Part shown: in pieces, positions 9,127-21,405 of the stretch
Numbering within the stretch: position 1 is the first letter of the stretch
Layout: each line of letters opens with the position of its first letter
Assembly: GCA_964057225.1 (NCBI GenBank)
Contig: OZ059895.1
Span: forward strand, 19,850,688-19,914,687
DNA length: 64,000 bases
From: Auanema rhodensis
Taxonomy: Eukaryota; Nematoda; Chromadorea; Rhabditida; Rhabditidae
Direction of reading: 5' to 3'
Position numbers and translations under genes: made by a program
The notes under the pieces: model-generated
Told to the model about the DNA's origin: nothing
What the model saw: the letters and a program-made list of their open reading frames with translations, nothing else
The model's database searches: none

Positions 9127-12100
9127 TTTTCAAACGATCATAACTAATTTTTGTATTGAACGTTTCTCAATGTAGTATAGTGCATTCGATGCGGATTTTT
9201 AAGCTGCGTCGATCTGTGTTATCAGATTTGCGCTAGCTTAAAAATGCACCGAGATATCAACTGAAATAAGTTCACACTTAGATCCTCGATTTTCACCCTG
9301 AAGAATTAATTTTTTCGTTGAATAACAATGTCCATCGTCTTTGCCTTGCAAAAAGAAATCTAAAAACATCTACTTTTCGCTAAATTATTTTGAAATTTTT
9401 CGAAAAAATTTTTGTCAAAATGTTTTTGGAAGCAATGTTGAGTGTACATGGAAACTCAACATACACTAATGCATCATTTTTCAAACGATCATAACTAATT
9501 TCTGTATTGAGCGTTTCTCAATGTAGTATAGTGCATTCGATGCGGATTTTTAAGCTGCGTCGATCTGTGTTTTCAGATTTACGCTAGCTTAAAAATGCAC
9601 CGAGATATCAACTGAAATAAGTTCACACTTAGATCCTCGATTTTCACCCTGAAGAATTAATTTTTTCGTTGAATAACATTGTCCATCGTTTTTGCCTTGA
9701 AAGAAAGAATCTGAAAACATCTACTTTCTGCTAAATTATTTTGAAATTTTTCGAAAAAATTTTTGTCAAAATGTTTTTGGAAGCAATGTTGAGTGTACAT
9801 GGAAACTCAACATACACTAATGCATCATTTTTCAAACGATCATAACTAATTTTTGTATTGAGCGTTTCTCAATGTAGTATAGTGCATTCGATGCGGATTT
9901 TTAAGCTGCGTCGATCTGTGTTATCAGATTTGCGCTAGCTTAAAAATGCACCGAGATATCAACTGATATAAGTTCACACTTAGATCCTCGATTTTCACCC
10001 TGAAGAATTAATTTTTTCGTTGAATAACAATGTCCATCGTCTTTGCCTTGAAAAAAGGAATCTAAAAACATCTACTTTTTGCTAAATTATTTTGAAATTT
10101 TTCGAAAAAATTTTTGTCAAAATGTTTTTGGAAGCAATGTTGAGTGTACATGGAAACTCAACATACACTAATGCATCATTTTTCAAACGATCATAACTAA
10201 TTTCTGTATTGAGCGTTTTTCAATGTAGTATAGTGCATTCGATGCGGATTTTTAAGCTGCGTCGATCTGTGTTTTCAGATTTACGCTAGCTTAAAAATGC
10301 ACCGAGATATCAACTGAAATAAGTTCACACTTAGATCCTCGATTTTCACCCTGAAGAATTAATTTTTTCGTTGAATAACATTGTCCATCGTTTTTGCCTT
10401 GAAAGAAAGAATCTGAAAACATCTACTTTTTGCTAAATTATTTTGAAATTTTTCGAAAAAATTTTTGTCAAAATGTTTTTGGAAGCAATGTTGAGTGTAC
10501 ATGGAAACTCAACATACACTAATGCATCATTTTTCAAACGATCATAACTAATTTTTGTATTGAACGTTTCTCAATGTAGTATAGTGCATTCGATGCGGAT
10601 TTTTAAGCTGCGTCGATCTGTGTTATCAGATTTGCGCTAGCTTAAAAATGCACCGAGATATCAACTGAAATAAGTTCACACTTAGATCCTCGATTTTCAC
10701 CCTGAAGAATTAATTTTTTCGTTGAATAACAATGTCCATCGTCTTTGCCTTGAAAAAAGGAATCTAAAAACATCTACTTTTTGCTAAATTATTTTGAAAT
10801 TTTTCGAAAAAATTTTTGTCAAAATGTTTTTGGAAGCAATGTTGAGTGTACATGGAAACTCAACATACACTAATGCATCATTTTTCAAACGATCATAACT
10901 AATTTCTGTATTGAGCGTTTTTCAATGTAGTATAGTGCATTCGATGCGGATTTTTAAGCTGCGTCGATCTGTGTTTTCAGATTTACGCTAGCTTAAAAAT
11001 GCACCGAGATATCAACTGAAATAAGTTCACACTTAGATCCTCGATTTTCACCCTGAAGAATTAATTTTTTCGTTGAATAACATTGTCCATCGTTTTTGCC
11101 TTGAAAGAAAGAATCTGAAAACATCTACTTTTTGCTAAATTATTTTGAAATTTTTCGAAAAAATTTTTGTCAAAATGTTTTTGGAAGCAATGTTGAGTGT
11201 ACATGGAAACTCAACATACACTAATGCATCATTTTTCAAACGATCATAACTAATTTTTGTATTGAACGTTTCTCAATGTAGTATAGTGCATTCGATGCGG
11301 ATTTTTAAGCTGCGTCGATCTGTGTTATCAGATTTGCGCTAGCTTAAAAATGCACCGAGATATCAACTGAAATAAGTTCACACTTAGATCCTCGATTTTC
11401 ACCCTGAAGAATTAATTTTTTCGTTGAATAACAATGTCCATCGTCTTTGCCTTGAAAAAAGGAATCTAAAAACATCTACTTTTTGCTAAATTATTTTGAA
11501 ATTTTTCGAAAAAATTTTTGTCAAAATGTTTTTGGAAGCAATGTTGAGTGTACATGGAAACTCAACATACACTAATGCATCATTTTTCAAACGATCATAA
11601 CTAATTTCTGTATTGAGCGTTTCTCAATGTAGTATAGTGCATTCGATGCGGATTTTTAAGCTGCGTCGATCTGTGTTTTCAGATTTACGCTAGCTTAAAA
11701 ATGCACCGAGATATCAACTGAAATAAGTTCACACTTAGATCCTCGATTTTCACCCTGAAGAATTAATTTTTTCGTTGAATAACATTGTCCATCGTTTTTG
11801 CCTTGAAAGAAAGAATCTGAAAACATCTACTTTTTGCTAAATTATTTTGAAATTTTTCGAAAAAATTTTTGTCAAAATGTTTTTGGAAGCAATGTTGAGT
11901 GTACATGGAAACTCAACATACACTAATGCATCATTTTTCAAACGATCATAACTAATTTCTGTATTGAGCGTTTCGCAATGTAGTATAGTGCATTCGATGC
12001 GGATTTTTAAACTGCGTCGAACTGTGTTATCAGATTTGCGCTAGCTTAAAAATGCACCGAGATATCAACTGATATAAGTTCACACTTAGATCCTCGATTT

Positions 12101-12636
12101 TCACCCTGAAGAATTAATTTTTTCGTTGAATAACAATGTCCATCGTCTTTGCCTTGAAAAAAGAAATCTAAAAACATCTACTTTTCGCTAAATTATTTTG
12201 AAATTTTTCGAAAAAATTTTTGTCAAAATGTTTTTGGAAGCAATGTTGAGTGTACATGGAAACTCAACATACACTAATGCATCATTTTTCAAACGATCAT
12301 AACTAATTTCTGTATTGAGCGTTTCTCAATGTAGTATAGTGCATTCGATGCGGATTTTTAAGCTGCGTCGATCTGTGTTTTCAGATTTACGCTAGCTTAA
12401 AAATGCACCGAGATATCAACTGAAATAAGTTCACACTTAGATCCTCGATTTTCACCCTGAAGAATTAATTTTTTCGTTGAATAACATTGTCCATCGTTTT
12501 TGCCTTGAAAGAAAGAATCTGAAAACATCTACTTTTTGCTAAATTATTTTGAAATTTTTCGAAAAAATTTTTGTCAAAATGTTTTTGGAAGCAATGTTGA
12601 GTGTACATGGAAACTCAACATACACTAATGCATCAT

Positions 12637-14040
12637 TTTTCAAACGATCATAACTAATTTTTGTATTGAACGTTTCTCAATGTAGTATAGTGCATTCGAT
12701 GCGGATTTTTAAGCTGCGTCGATCTGTGTTATCAGATTTGCGCTAGCTTAAAAATGCACCGAGATATCAACTGAAATAAGTTCACACTTAGATCCTCGAT
12801 TTTCACCCTGAAGAATTAATTTTTTCGTTGAATAACAATGTCCATCGTCTTTGCCTTGAAAAAAGGAATCTAAAAACATCTACTTTTTGCTAAATTATTT
12901 TGAAATTTTTCGAAAAAATTTTTGTCAAAATGTTTTTGGAAGCAATGTTGAGTGTACATGGAAACTCAACATACACTAATGCATCATTTTTCAAACGATC
13001 ATAACTAATTTCTGTATTGAGCGTTTCGCAATGTAGTATAGTGCATTCGATGCGGATTTTTAAGCTGCGTCGATCTGTGTTTTCAGATTTGCGCTAGCTT
13101 AAAAATGCACCGAGATATCAACTGATATAAGTTCACACTTACATCCTCGATTTTCACCCTGAAGAATTAATTTTTTCGTTGAATAACATTGTCCATCGTT
13201 TTTGCCTTGAAAGAAAGAATCTGAAAACATCTACTTTCTGCTAAATTATTTTGAAATTTTTCGAAAACATTTTTGTCAAAATGTTTTTGGAAGCAATGTT
13301 GAGTGTACATGGAAACTCAACATACACTAATGCATCATTTTTTAAACGATCATAACTAATTTTTGTATTGAGCGTTTCTCAATGTAGTATAGTGCATTCG
13401 ATGCGGATTTTTAAGCTGCGTCGATCTGTGTTATCAGATTTGCGCTAGCTTAAAAATGCACCGAGATATCAACTGAAATAAGTTCACACTTAGATCCTCG
13501 ATTTTCACCCTGAAGAATTAATTTTTTCGTTGAATAACAATGTCCATCGTCTTTGCCTTGAAAAAAGGAATCTAAAAACATCTACTTTTTGCTAAATTAT
13601 TTTGAAATTTTTCGAAAAAATTTTTGTCAAAATGTTTTTGGAAGCAATGTTGAGTGTACATGGAAACTCAACATACACTAATGCATCATTTTTCAAACGA
13701 TCATAACTAATTTCTGTATTGAGCGTTTCGCAATGTAGTATAGTGCATTCGATGCGGATTTTTAAGCTGCGTCGATCTGTGTTTTCAGATTTGCGCTAGC
13801 TTAAAAATGCACCGAGATATCAACTGATATAAGTTCACACTTACATCCTCGATTTTCACCCTGAAGAATTAATTTTTTCGTTGAATAACATTGTCCATCG
13901 TTTTTGCCTTGAAAGAAAGAATCTGAAAACATCTACTTTCTGCTAAATTATTTTGAAATTTTTCGAAAAAATTTTTGTCAAAATGTTTTTGGAAGCAATG
14001 TTGAGTGTACATGGAAACTCAACATACACTAATGCATCAT
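12637..14040. repeat. Two 702-bp dimers (monomers 37-38 and 39-40)
   Basis: Each pair is an A monomer with TGAAATAAG followed by a hybrid. The hybrid has GTTTCGCAAT, GTTTTCAG, TTTGCG, TTACATCC, ATCGTTTTT and CTTTCTG. Monomer 38 alone has CGAAAACATTTTT. These are the first copies in the window with TTACATCC, which dominates from 43 kb onward. Confidence 0.7.
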
Positions 14041-14741
14041 TTTTCAAACGATCATAACTAATTTTTGTATTGAGCGTTTCTCAATGTAGTATAGTGCATT
14101 CGATGCGGATTTTTAAGCTGCGTCGATCTGTGTTATCAGATTTGCGCTAGCTTAAAATGCACCGAGATATCAACTGATATAAGTTCACACTTAGATCCTC
14201 GATTTTCACCCTGAAGAATTAATTTTTTCGTTGAATAACAATGTCCATCGTCTTTGCCTTGAAAAAAGGAATCTAAAAACATCTACTTTTTGCTAAATTA
14301 TTTTGAAATTTTTCGAAAAAATTTTTGTCAAAATGTTTTTGGAAGCAATGTTGAGTGTACATGGAAACTCAACATACACTAATGCATCATTTTTTAAACG
14401 ATCATAACTAATTTTTGTATTGAGCGTTTCTCAATGTAGTATAGTGCATTCGATGCGGATTTTTAAGCTGCGTCGATCTGTGTTATCAGATTTGCGCTAG
14501 CTTAAAAATGCACCGAGATATCAACTGATATAAGTTCACACATATATCCTCGATTTTCACCCTGAAGAATTAATTTTTTCGTTGAATAACATTGTCCATC
14601 GTCTTTGCCTTGAAAAAAGGAATCTAAAAACATATACTTTTTGCTAAATTATTCTGAAATTTTTCGAAAAAATTTTTGTCAAAATGTTTTTGGAAGCAAT
14701 GTTGAGTGTACATGGAAACTCAACATACACTAATGCATCAT
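14041..14741. repeat. Transition monomers 41-42
   Basis: Monomer 41 is type A with one A lost in the CTTAAAAATG run (350 bp). Monomer 42 starts TTTTTAAACG and has CACATATATCC, CATATACTTT and ATTATTCTG. Relatives of monomer 42 recur at 15444 and 16848. Confidence 0.7.
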
Positions 14742-16145
14742 TTTTCAAACGATCATAACTAATTTTTGTATTGAGCGTTTCTCAATGTAGTATAGTGCAT
14801 TCGATGCGGATTTTTAAGCTGCGTCGATCTGTGTTATCAGATTTGCGCTAGCTTAAAAATGCACCGAGATATCAACTGATATAAGTTCACACTTAGATCC
14901 TCGATTTTCACCCTGAAGAATTAATTTTTTCGTTGAATAACAATGTCCATCGTCTTTGCCTCGAAAAAAGGAATCTAAAAACATCTACTTTTTGCTAAAT
15001 TATTTTGAAATTTTTCGAAAAAATTTTTGTCAAAATGTTTTTGGAAGCAATGTTGAGTGTACATGGAAACTCAACATACACTAATGCATCATTTTTCAAA
15101 CGATCATAACTAATTTCTGTATTGAGCGTTTCTCAATGTAGTATAGTGCATTCGATGCGGATTTTTAAGCTGCGTCGATCTGTGTTATCAGATTTGCGCT
15201 AGCTTAAAAATGCACCGAGATATCAACTGACATAAGTTCACACTTATATCCTCGATTTTCACCCTGAAGAATTAATTTTTTCGTTGAATAAAATTGTCCA
15301 TCCTCTTTGCCTTGAAAAAAAAAATCTGAAAACATCTAATTTTTGCTAAATTATTTTGAAATTTTTCGAAAAAATTTTTGTCAAAATGTTTTTGGAAGCA
15401 ATGTTGAGTGTACATGGAAACTCAACATACACTAATGCATCATTTTTTAAACGATCATAACTAATTTTTGTATTGAGCGTTTCTCAATGTAGTAAAGTGC
15501 ATTCGATGCGGATTTTTAAGCTGCGTCGATCTGTGTTATCAGATTTGCGCTAGCTTAAAAATGCACCGAGATATCAACTGATATAAGTTCACACATATAT
15601 CCTCGATTTTCACCCTGAAGAATTAATTTTTTCGTTGAATAACATTGTCCATCGTCTTTGCCTTGAAAAAAGGAATCTAAAAACATATACTTTTTGCTAA
15701 ATTATTTTGAAATTTTTCGAAAAAATTTTTGTCAAAATGTTTTTGGAAGCAATGTTGAGTGTACATGGAAACTCAACATACACTAATGCATCATTTTGCA
15801 AACGATCATAACTAATTTCTGTATTGAGCGTTTCTCAATGTAGTATAGTGCATTCGATGCGGATTTTTAAGCTGCGTCGATCTGTGTTATGAGATTTGCG
15901 CTAGCTTAAAAATGCACCGAGATATCAACTGATATAAGTTCACACTTATATCCTCGATTTTCACCCTGAAGAATTAATTTTTTCGTTGAATAACATTGTT
16001 CATCGTTTTTGCCTTGAAAAAAGGAATCTAAAAACATCTACTTTTTGCAAAATTATTTTGAAATTTTTCGAAAAAATTTTTGTGAAAATGTTTTTGGAAG
16101 CAATGTTGAGTGTACATGGAAACTCAACATACACTAATGCATCAT
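14742..16145. repeat. 1,404-bp tetramer HOR, copy 1 (monomers 43-46)
   Basis: Four distinguishable monomers appear in order: A; one with GACATAAG, AATAAAATTG and CTAATTTTTG; one with TTTTTTAAACG, GTAAAGTGC and CACATATAT; one with TTTTGCAAAC, GTTATGAG, ATTGTTCATC, TTTTTGCAAAA and TTGTGAAAA. The next 1,404 bp repeat the order. Only scattered differences were seen, such as GCCTCGAAA and CCATCCTC here. Confidence 0.85.
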
Positions 16146-17549
16146 TTTTCAAACGATCATAACTAATTTTTGTATTGAGCGTTTCTCAATGTAGTATAGT
16201 GCATTCGATGCGGATTTTTAAGCTGCGTCGATCTGTGTTATCAGATTTGCGCTAGCTTAAAAATGCACCGAGATATCAACTGATATAAGTTCACACTTAG
16301 ATCCTCGATTTTCACCCTGAAGAATTAATTTTTTCGTTGAATAACAATGTCCATCGTCTTTGCCTTGAAAAAAGGAATCTAAAAACATCTACTTTTTGCT
16401 AAATTATTTTGAAATTTTTCGAAAAAATTTTTGTCAAAATGTTTTTGGAAGCAATGTTGAGTGTACATGGAAACTCAACATACACTAATGCATCATTTTT
16501 CAAACGATCATAACTAATTTCTGTATTGAGCGTTTCTCAATGTAGTATAGTGCATTCGATGCGGATTTTTAAGCTGCGTCGATCTGTGTTATCAGATTTG
16601 CGCTAGCTTAAAAATGCACCGAGATATCAACTGACATAAGTTCACACTTATATCCTCGATTTTCACCCTGAAGAATTAATTTTTTCGTTGAATAAAATTG
16701 TCCATCGTCTTTGCCTTGAAAAAAAAAATCTGAAAACATCTAATTTTTGCTAAATTATTTTGAAATTTTTCGAAAAAATTTTTGTCAAAATGTTTTTGGA
16801 AGCAATGTTGAGTGTACATGGAAACTCAACATACACTAATGCATCATTTTTTAAACGATCATAACTAATTTTTGTATTGAGCGTTTCTCAATGTAGTAAA
16901 GTGCATTCGATGCGGATTTTTAAGCTGCGTCGATCTGTGTTATCAGATTTGCGCTAGCTTAAAAATGCACCGAGATATCAACTGATATAAGTTCACACAT
17001 ATATCCTCGATTTTCACCCTGAAGAATTAATTTTTTCGTTGAATAACATTGTCCATCGTCTTTGCCTTGAAAAAAGGAATCTAAAAACATATACTTTTTG
17101 CTAAATTATTTTGAAATTTTTCGAAAAAATTTTTGTCAAAATGTTTTTGGAAGCAATGTTGAGTGTACATGGAAACTCAACATACACTAATGCATCATTT
17201 TGCAAACGATCATAACTAATTTCTGTATTGAGCGTTTCTCAATGTAGTATAGTGCATTCGATGCGGATTTTTAAGCTGCGTCGATCTGTGTTATGAGATT
17301 TGCGCTAGCTTAAAAATGCACCGAGATATCAACTGATATAAGTTCACACTTATATCCTCGATTTTCACCCTGAAGAATTAATTTTTTCGTTGAATAACAT
17401 TGTTCATCGTTTTTGCCTTGAAAAAAGGAATCTAAAAACATCTACTTTTTGCAAAATTATTTTGAAATTTTTCGAAAAAATTTTTGTGAAAATGTTTTTG
17501 GAAGCAATGTTGAGTGTACATGGAAACTCAACATACACTAATGCATCAT
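16146..17549. repeat. 1,404-bp tetramer HOR, copy 2 (monomers 47-50)
   Basis: This is a direct tandem copy of 14742-16145 sharing its rare variants (GTAAAGTGC, AATAAAATTG, GTTATGAG, TTGTGAAAA). The junction is seamless and in register. Confidence 0.85.
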
Positions 17550-18251
17550 TTTTCAAACGATCATAACTAATTTTTGTATTGAGCGTTTCTCAATGTAGTA
17601 TAGTGCATTCGATGCGGATTTTTAAGCTGCGTCGATCTGTGTTATCAGATTTGCGCTAGCTTAAAAATGCACCGAGATATCAACTGATATAAGTTAACAC
17701 TTATATCCTCGATTTTCACCCTGAAGAATTAATTTTTTCGTTGAATAACATTGTCCATCGTCTTTGCCTTGAAAGAAAGAATCTGAAAACATCTACTTTT
17801 TGCAAAATTATTTTGAAATTTTTCGAAAAAATTTTTGTGAAAATGTTTTTGGAAGCAATGTTGAGTGTACATGGAAACTCAACATACACTAATGCATCAT
17901 TTTTCAAACGATCATAACTAATTTTTGTATTGAGCGTTTCTCAATGTGGTATAGTGCATTCGATGCGGATTTTTAAGCTGCGTCGATCTGTGTTATCAGA
18001 TTTGCGCTAGCTTAAAAATGCACCGAGATATCAACTGATATAAGTTAACACTTATATCCTCGATTTTCACCCTGAAGAATTAATTTTTTTGTTGAATAAC
18101 ATTGTCCATCGTCTTTGCCTTGAAAGAAAGAATCTGAAAACATCTACTTTTTGCTAAATTATTTTGAAATTTTTCGAAAAAATTTTTGTCAAAATGTTTT
18201 TGGAAGCAATGTTGAGTGTACATGGAAACTCAACATACACTAATGCATCAT
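17550..18251. repeat. Monomers 51-52, first R-like copies
   Basis: AGTTAACAC and TTATATCC appear here for the first time, with GAAAGAAAG. Monomer 51 also has TTTTTGCAAAA and TTGTGAAAA from the preceding tetramer. Monomer 52 has GTGGTATAG and TTTTTTTGTTG. Confidence 0.65.
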
Positions 18252-19303
18252 TTTTCAAACGATCATAACTAATTTTTGTATTGAGCGTTTCTCAATGTAG
18301 TATAGTGCATTCGATGCGGATTTTTAAGCTGCGTCGATCTGTGTTATCAGATTTGCGCTAGCTTAAAAATGCACCGAGATATCAACTGATATATGTTCAC
18401 ACTTAGATCCTCGATTTTCACCCTGAAGAGTTAATTTTTTCGTTGAATAACAATGTCCATCGTCTTTGCCTTGAAAGAAAGAATCTGAAAACATCTACTT
18501 TTTGCTAATATATTTTGAAATTTTTGAAAAAATTTTTGTCAAAATGTTTTTGGAAGCAATGTTGAGTGTACATGGAAACTCAACATACACTAATGCATCA
18601 TTTTTCAAACGATCATAACTAATTTTTGTATTGAGCGTTTCTCAATGTAGTATAGTGCATTCGATGCGGATTTTTAAGCTGCGTCGATCTGTGTTATCAG
18701 ATTTGCGCTAGCTTAAAAATGCACCGAGATATCAACTGATATATGTTCACACTTAGATCCTCGATTTTCACCCTGAAGAATTAATTTTTTCGTTGAATAA
18801 CAATGTCCATCGTCTTTGCCTTGAAAGAAAGAATCTGAAAACATCTACTTTTTGCTAAATTATTTTGAAATTTTTCGAAAAAATTTTTGTCAAAATGTTT
18901 TTGGAAGCAATGTTGAGTGTACATGGAAACTCAACATACACTAATGCATCATTTTGCAAACGATCATAACTAATTTCTGTATTGAGCGTTTCTCAATGTA
19001 GTATAGTGCAATCGATGCGGATTTTTAAGCTGCGTCGATCTGTGTTATCAGATTTGCGCTAGCTTAAAAATGCACCGAGATATCAACTGATATAAGTTCA
19101 CACTTATATCCTCGATTTTCACCCTGAAGAATTAATTTTTTCGTTGAATAACATTGTCCATCGTTTTTGCCTTGAAAAAAGGAATCTAAAAACATCTACT
19201 TTTTGCAAAATTATTTTGAAATTTTTCGAAAAAATTTTTGTCAAAATGTTTTTGGAAGCAATGTTGAGTGTACATGGAAACTCAACATACACTAATGCAT
19301 CAT
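18252..19303. repeat. Monomers 53-55 (S, S, P)
   Basis: Monomers 53 and 54 carry GATATATGTTC and TTAGATCC. Monomer 53 has the C-less TTTTTGAAAA tail with ATATATT and a private GAAGAGTTAA. Monomer 55 is type P with the rare GCAATCGATG in place of GCATTCGATG, shared only with 60699 and 63856, over 41 kb away. Confidence 0.75.
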
Positions 19304-20354
19304 TTTTCAAACGATCATAACTAATTTTTGTATTAAGCTTTTCTCAATGTAGTGTAGTGCATTCGATGCGGATTTTTGAGCTGCGTCGATCTGTGTTATC
19401 AGATTTGCGCTAGCTTGAAAATGCACCGAGATATCAACTGATATAAGTTCACACTTACATCCTCGATTTTCACCCTGAAGAATTAATTTTTTCGTTGAAT
19501 AACATTGTCCATCGTCTTTGCCTTGAAAGAAAGAATCTGAAAACATCTACTTTTTGCTAATATATTTTGAAATTTTTGAAAAAATTTTCGTCAAAATGTT
19601 TTTGGAAGCAATGTTGAGTGTACATGGAAACTCAACATACACTAATGCATCATTTTTCAAACGATCATAACTAATTTTTGTATTGAGCGTTTCTCAATGT
19701 AGTATAGTGCATTCGATGCGGATTTTTAAGCTGCGTCGATCTGTGTTATCAGATTTGCGCTAGCTTAAAAATGCACCGAGATATCAACTGATATAAGTTA
19801 ACACTTATATCCTCGATTTTCACCCTGAAGAATTAATTTTTTTGTTGAATAACATTGTCCATCGTCTTTGCCTTGAAAGAAATAATCTGAAAACATCTAC
19901 TTTTTGCTAAATTATTTTGAAATTTTTCGAAAAAATTTTTGTCAAAATGTTTTTGGAAGCAATGTTGAGTGTACATGAAACTCAACATACACTAATGCAT
20001 CATTTTTCAAACGATCATAACTAATTTTTGTATTGAGCGTTTCTCAATGTAGTATAGTGCATTCGATGCGGATTTTTAAGCTGCGTCGATCTGTGTTATC
20101 AGATTTGCGCTAGCTTAAAAATGCACCGAGATATCAACTGATATAAGTTCACACTTATATCCTCGATTTTCACCCTGAAGAATTAATTTTTTCGTTGAAT
20201 AACATTGTCCATCGTTTTTGCCTTGAAAAAAGGAATCTAAAAACATCTACTTTTTGCAAAATTATTTTGAAATTTTTCGAAAAAATTTTTGTCAAAATGT
20301 TTTTGGAAGCAATGTTGAGTGTACATGGAAACTCAACATACACTAATGCATCAT
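19304..20354. repeat. 1,051-bp trimer HOR, copy 1 (monomers 56-58)
   Basis: The order is Q (AAGCTTTTC, GTGTAGTG, TTTTTGAGCT, CTTGAAAATG, C-less palindrome, TTTTCGTC), then R (GTTAAC, GAAATAATC, ACATGAAAC), then a P-bodied monomer with a TTTTTCAAAC, TATTGAGC head. Lengths are 350, 350 and 351. It is repeated immediately downstream. Confidence 0.85.
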
Positions 20355-21405
20355 TTTTCAAACGATCATAACTAATTTTTGTATTAAGCTTTTCTCAATG
20401 TAGTGTAGTGCATTCGATGCGGATTTTTGAGCTGCGTCGATCTGTGTTATCAGATTTGCGCTAGCTTGAAAATGCACCGAGATATCAACTGATATAAGTT
20501 CACACTTACATCCTCGATTTTCACCCTGAAGAATTAATTTTTTCGTTGAATAACATTGTCCATCGTCTTTGCCTTGAAAGAAAGAATCTGAAAACATCTA
20601 CTTTTTGCTAATATATTTTGAAATTTTTGAAAAAATTTTCGTCAAAATGTTTTTGGAAGCAATGTTGAGTGTACATGGAAACTCAACATACACTAATGCA
20701 TCATTTTTCAAACGATCATAACTAATTTTTGTATTGAGCGTTTCTCAATGTAGTATAGTGCATTCGATGCGGATTTTTAAGCTGCGTCGATCTGTGTTAT
20801 CAGATTTGCGCTAGCTTAAAAATGCACCGAGATATCAACTGATATAAGTTAACACTTATATCCTCGATTTTCACCCTGAAGAATTAATTTTTTTGTTGAA
20901 TAACATTGTCCATCGTCTTTGCCTTGAAAGAAATAATCTGAAAACATCTACTTTTTGCTAAATTATTTTGAAATTTTTCGAAAAAATTTTTGTCAAAATG
21001 TTTTTGGAAGCAATGTTGAGTGTACATGAAACTCAACATACACTAATGCATCATTTTTCAAACGATCATAACTAATTTTTGTATTGAGCGTTTCTCAATG
21101 TAGTATAGTGCATTCGATGCGGATTTTTAAGCTGCGTCGATCTGTGTTATCAGATTTGCGCTAGCTTAAAAATGCACCGAGATATCAACTGATATAAGTT
21201 CACACTTATATCCTCGATTTTCACCCTGAAGAATTAATTTTTTCGTTGAATAACATTGTTCATCGTTTTTGCCTTGAAAAAAGGAATCTAAAAACATCTA
21301 CTTTTTGCAAAATTATTTTGAAATTTTTCGAAAAAATTTTTGTGAAAATGTTTTTGGAAGCAATGTTGAGTGTACATGGAAACTCAACATACACTAATGC
21401 ATCAT
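20355..21405. repeat. 1,051-bp trimer HOR, copy 2 (monomers 59-61)
   Basis: This copy has the same order and rare variants as 19304-20354, including GAAATAATC and the lost G in ACATGAAAC. The last monomer differs by ATTGTTCATC and TTGTGAAAA, which resemble monomers 46 and 50. Confidence 0.85.

Larger units (their letters stand above)
1..14040. repeat. Domain I: alternating A/B dimers (702-bp HOR), monomers 1-40
   Basis: Type A (AATTTTTG, GTTATCAG, TTTGCG, AACAATG, GGAATCTAAA) alternates with type B (AATTTCTG, GTTTTCAG, TTTACG, TGAAATAAG, ATCGTTTTT, GAAAGAAAG). Clean A-B pairs include 1-702, 703-1404, 1405-2106, 4915-5616, 7723-8424 and 8425-9126. Subtypes such as TATTGAAC, GTTTTTCAAT, CTTTCTGCTA and AATTAAATT mark longer recurring strings. 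The alternation is interrupted at 2107-4914, near 5968 and at 7372 by hybrids or divergent copies. Confidence 0.85.

Noticed and set aside
19119-19310. 63-residue minus-strand ORF, recurring in eleven monomers (for example 17716, 20170, 23327, 38405, 60865)
   Set aside because: Its first codon is TTG, not ATG, and no in-frame ATG occurs until near the end. It depends on the TTTTTGCAAAA variant and is a frame of the repeat, not a gene.
19307-19546. 79-residue minus-strand ORF, recurring in six type Q monomers; a 65-residue form occurs in five Q' copies
   Set aside because: It exists only where type Q variants happen to remove stops. It repeats with the satellite, and CAATTTAG shortens it. It has no recognisable domain or biased composition beyond the repeat, and no gene signals.
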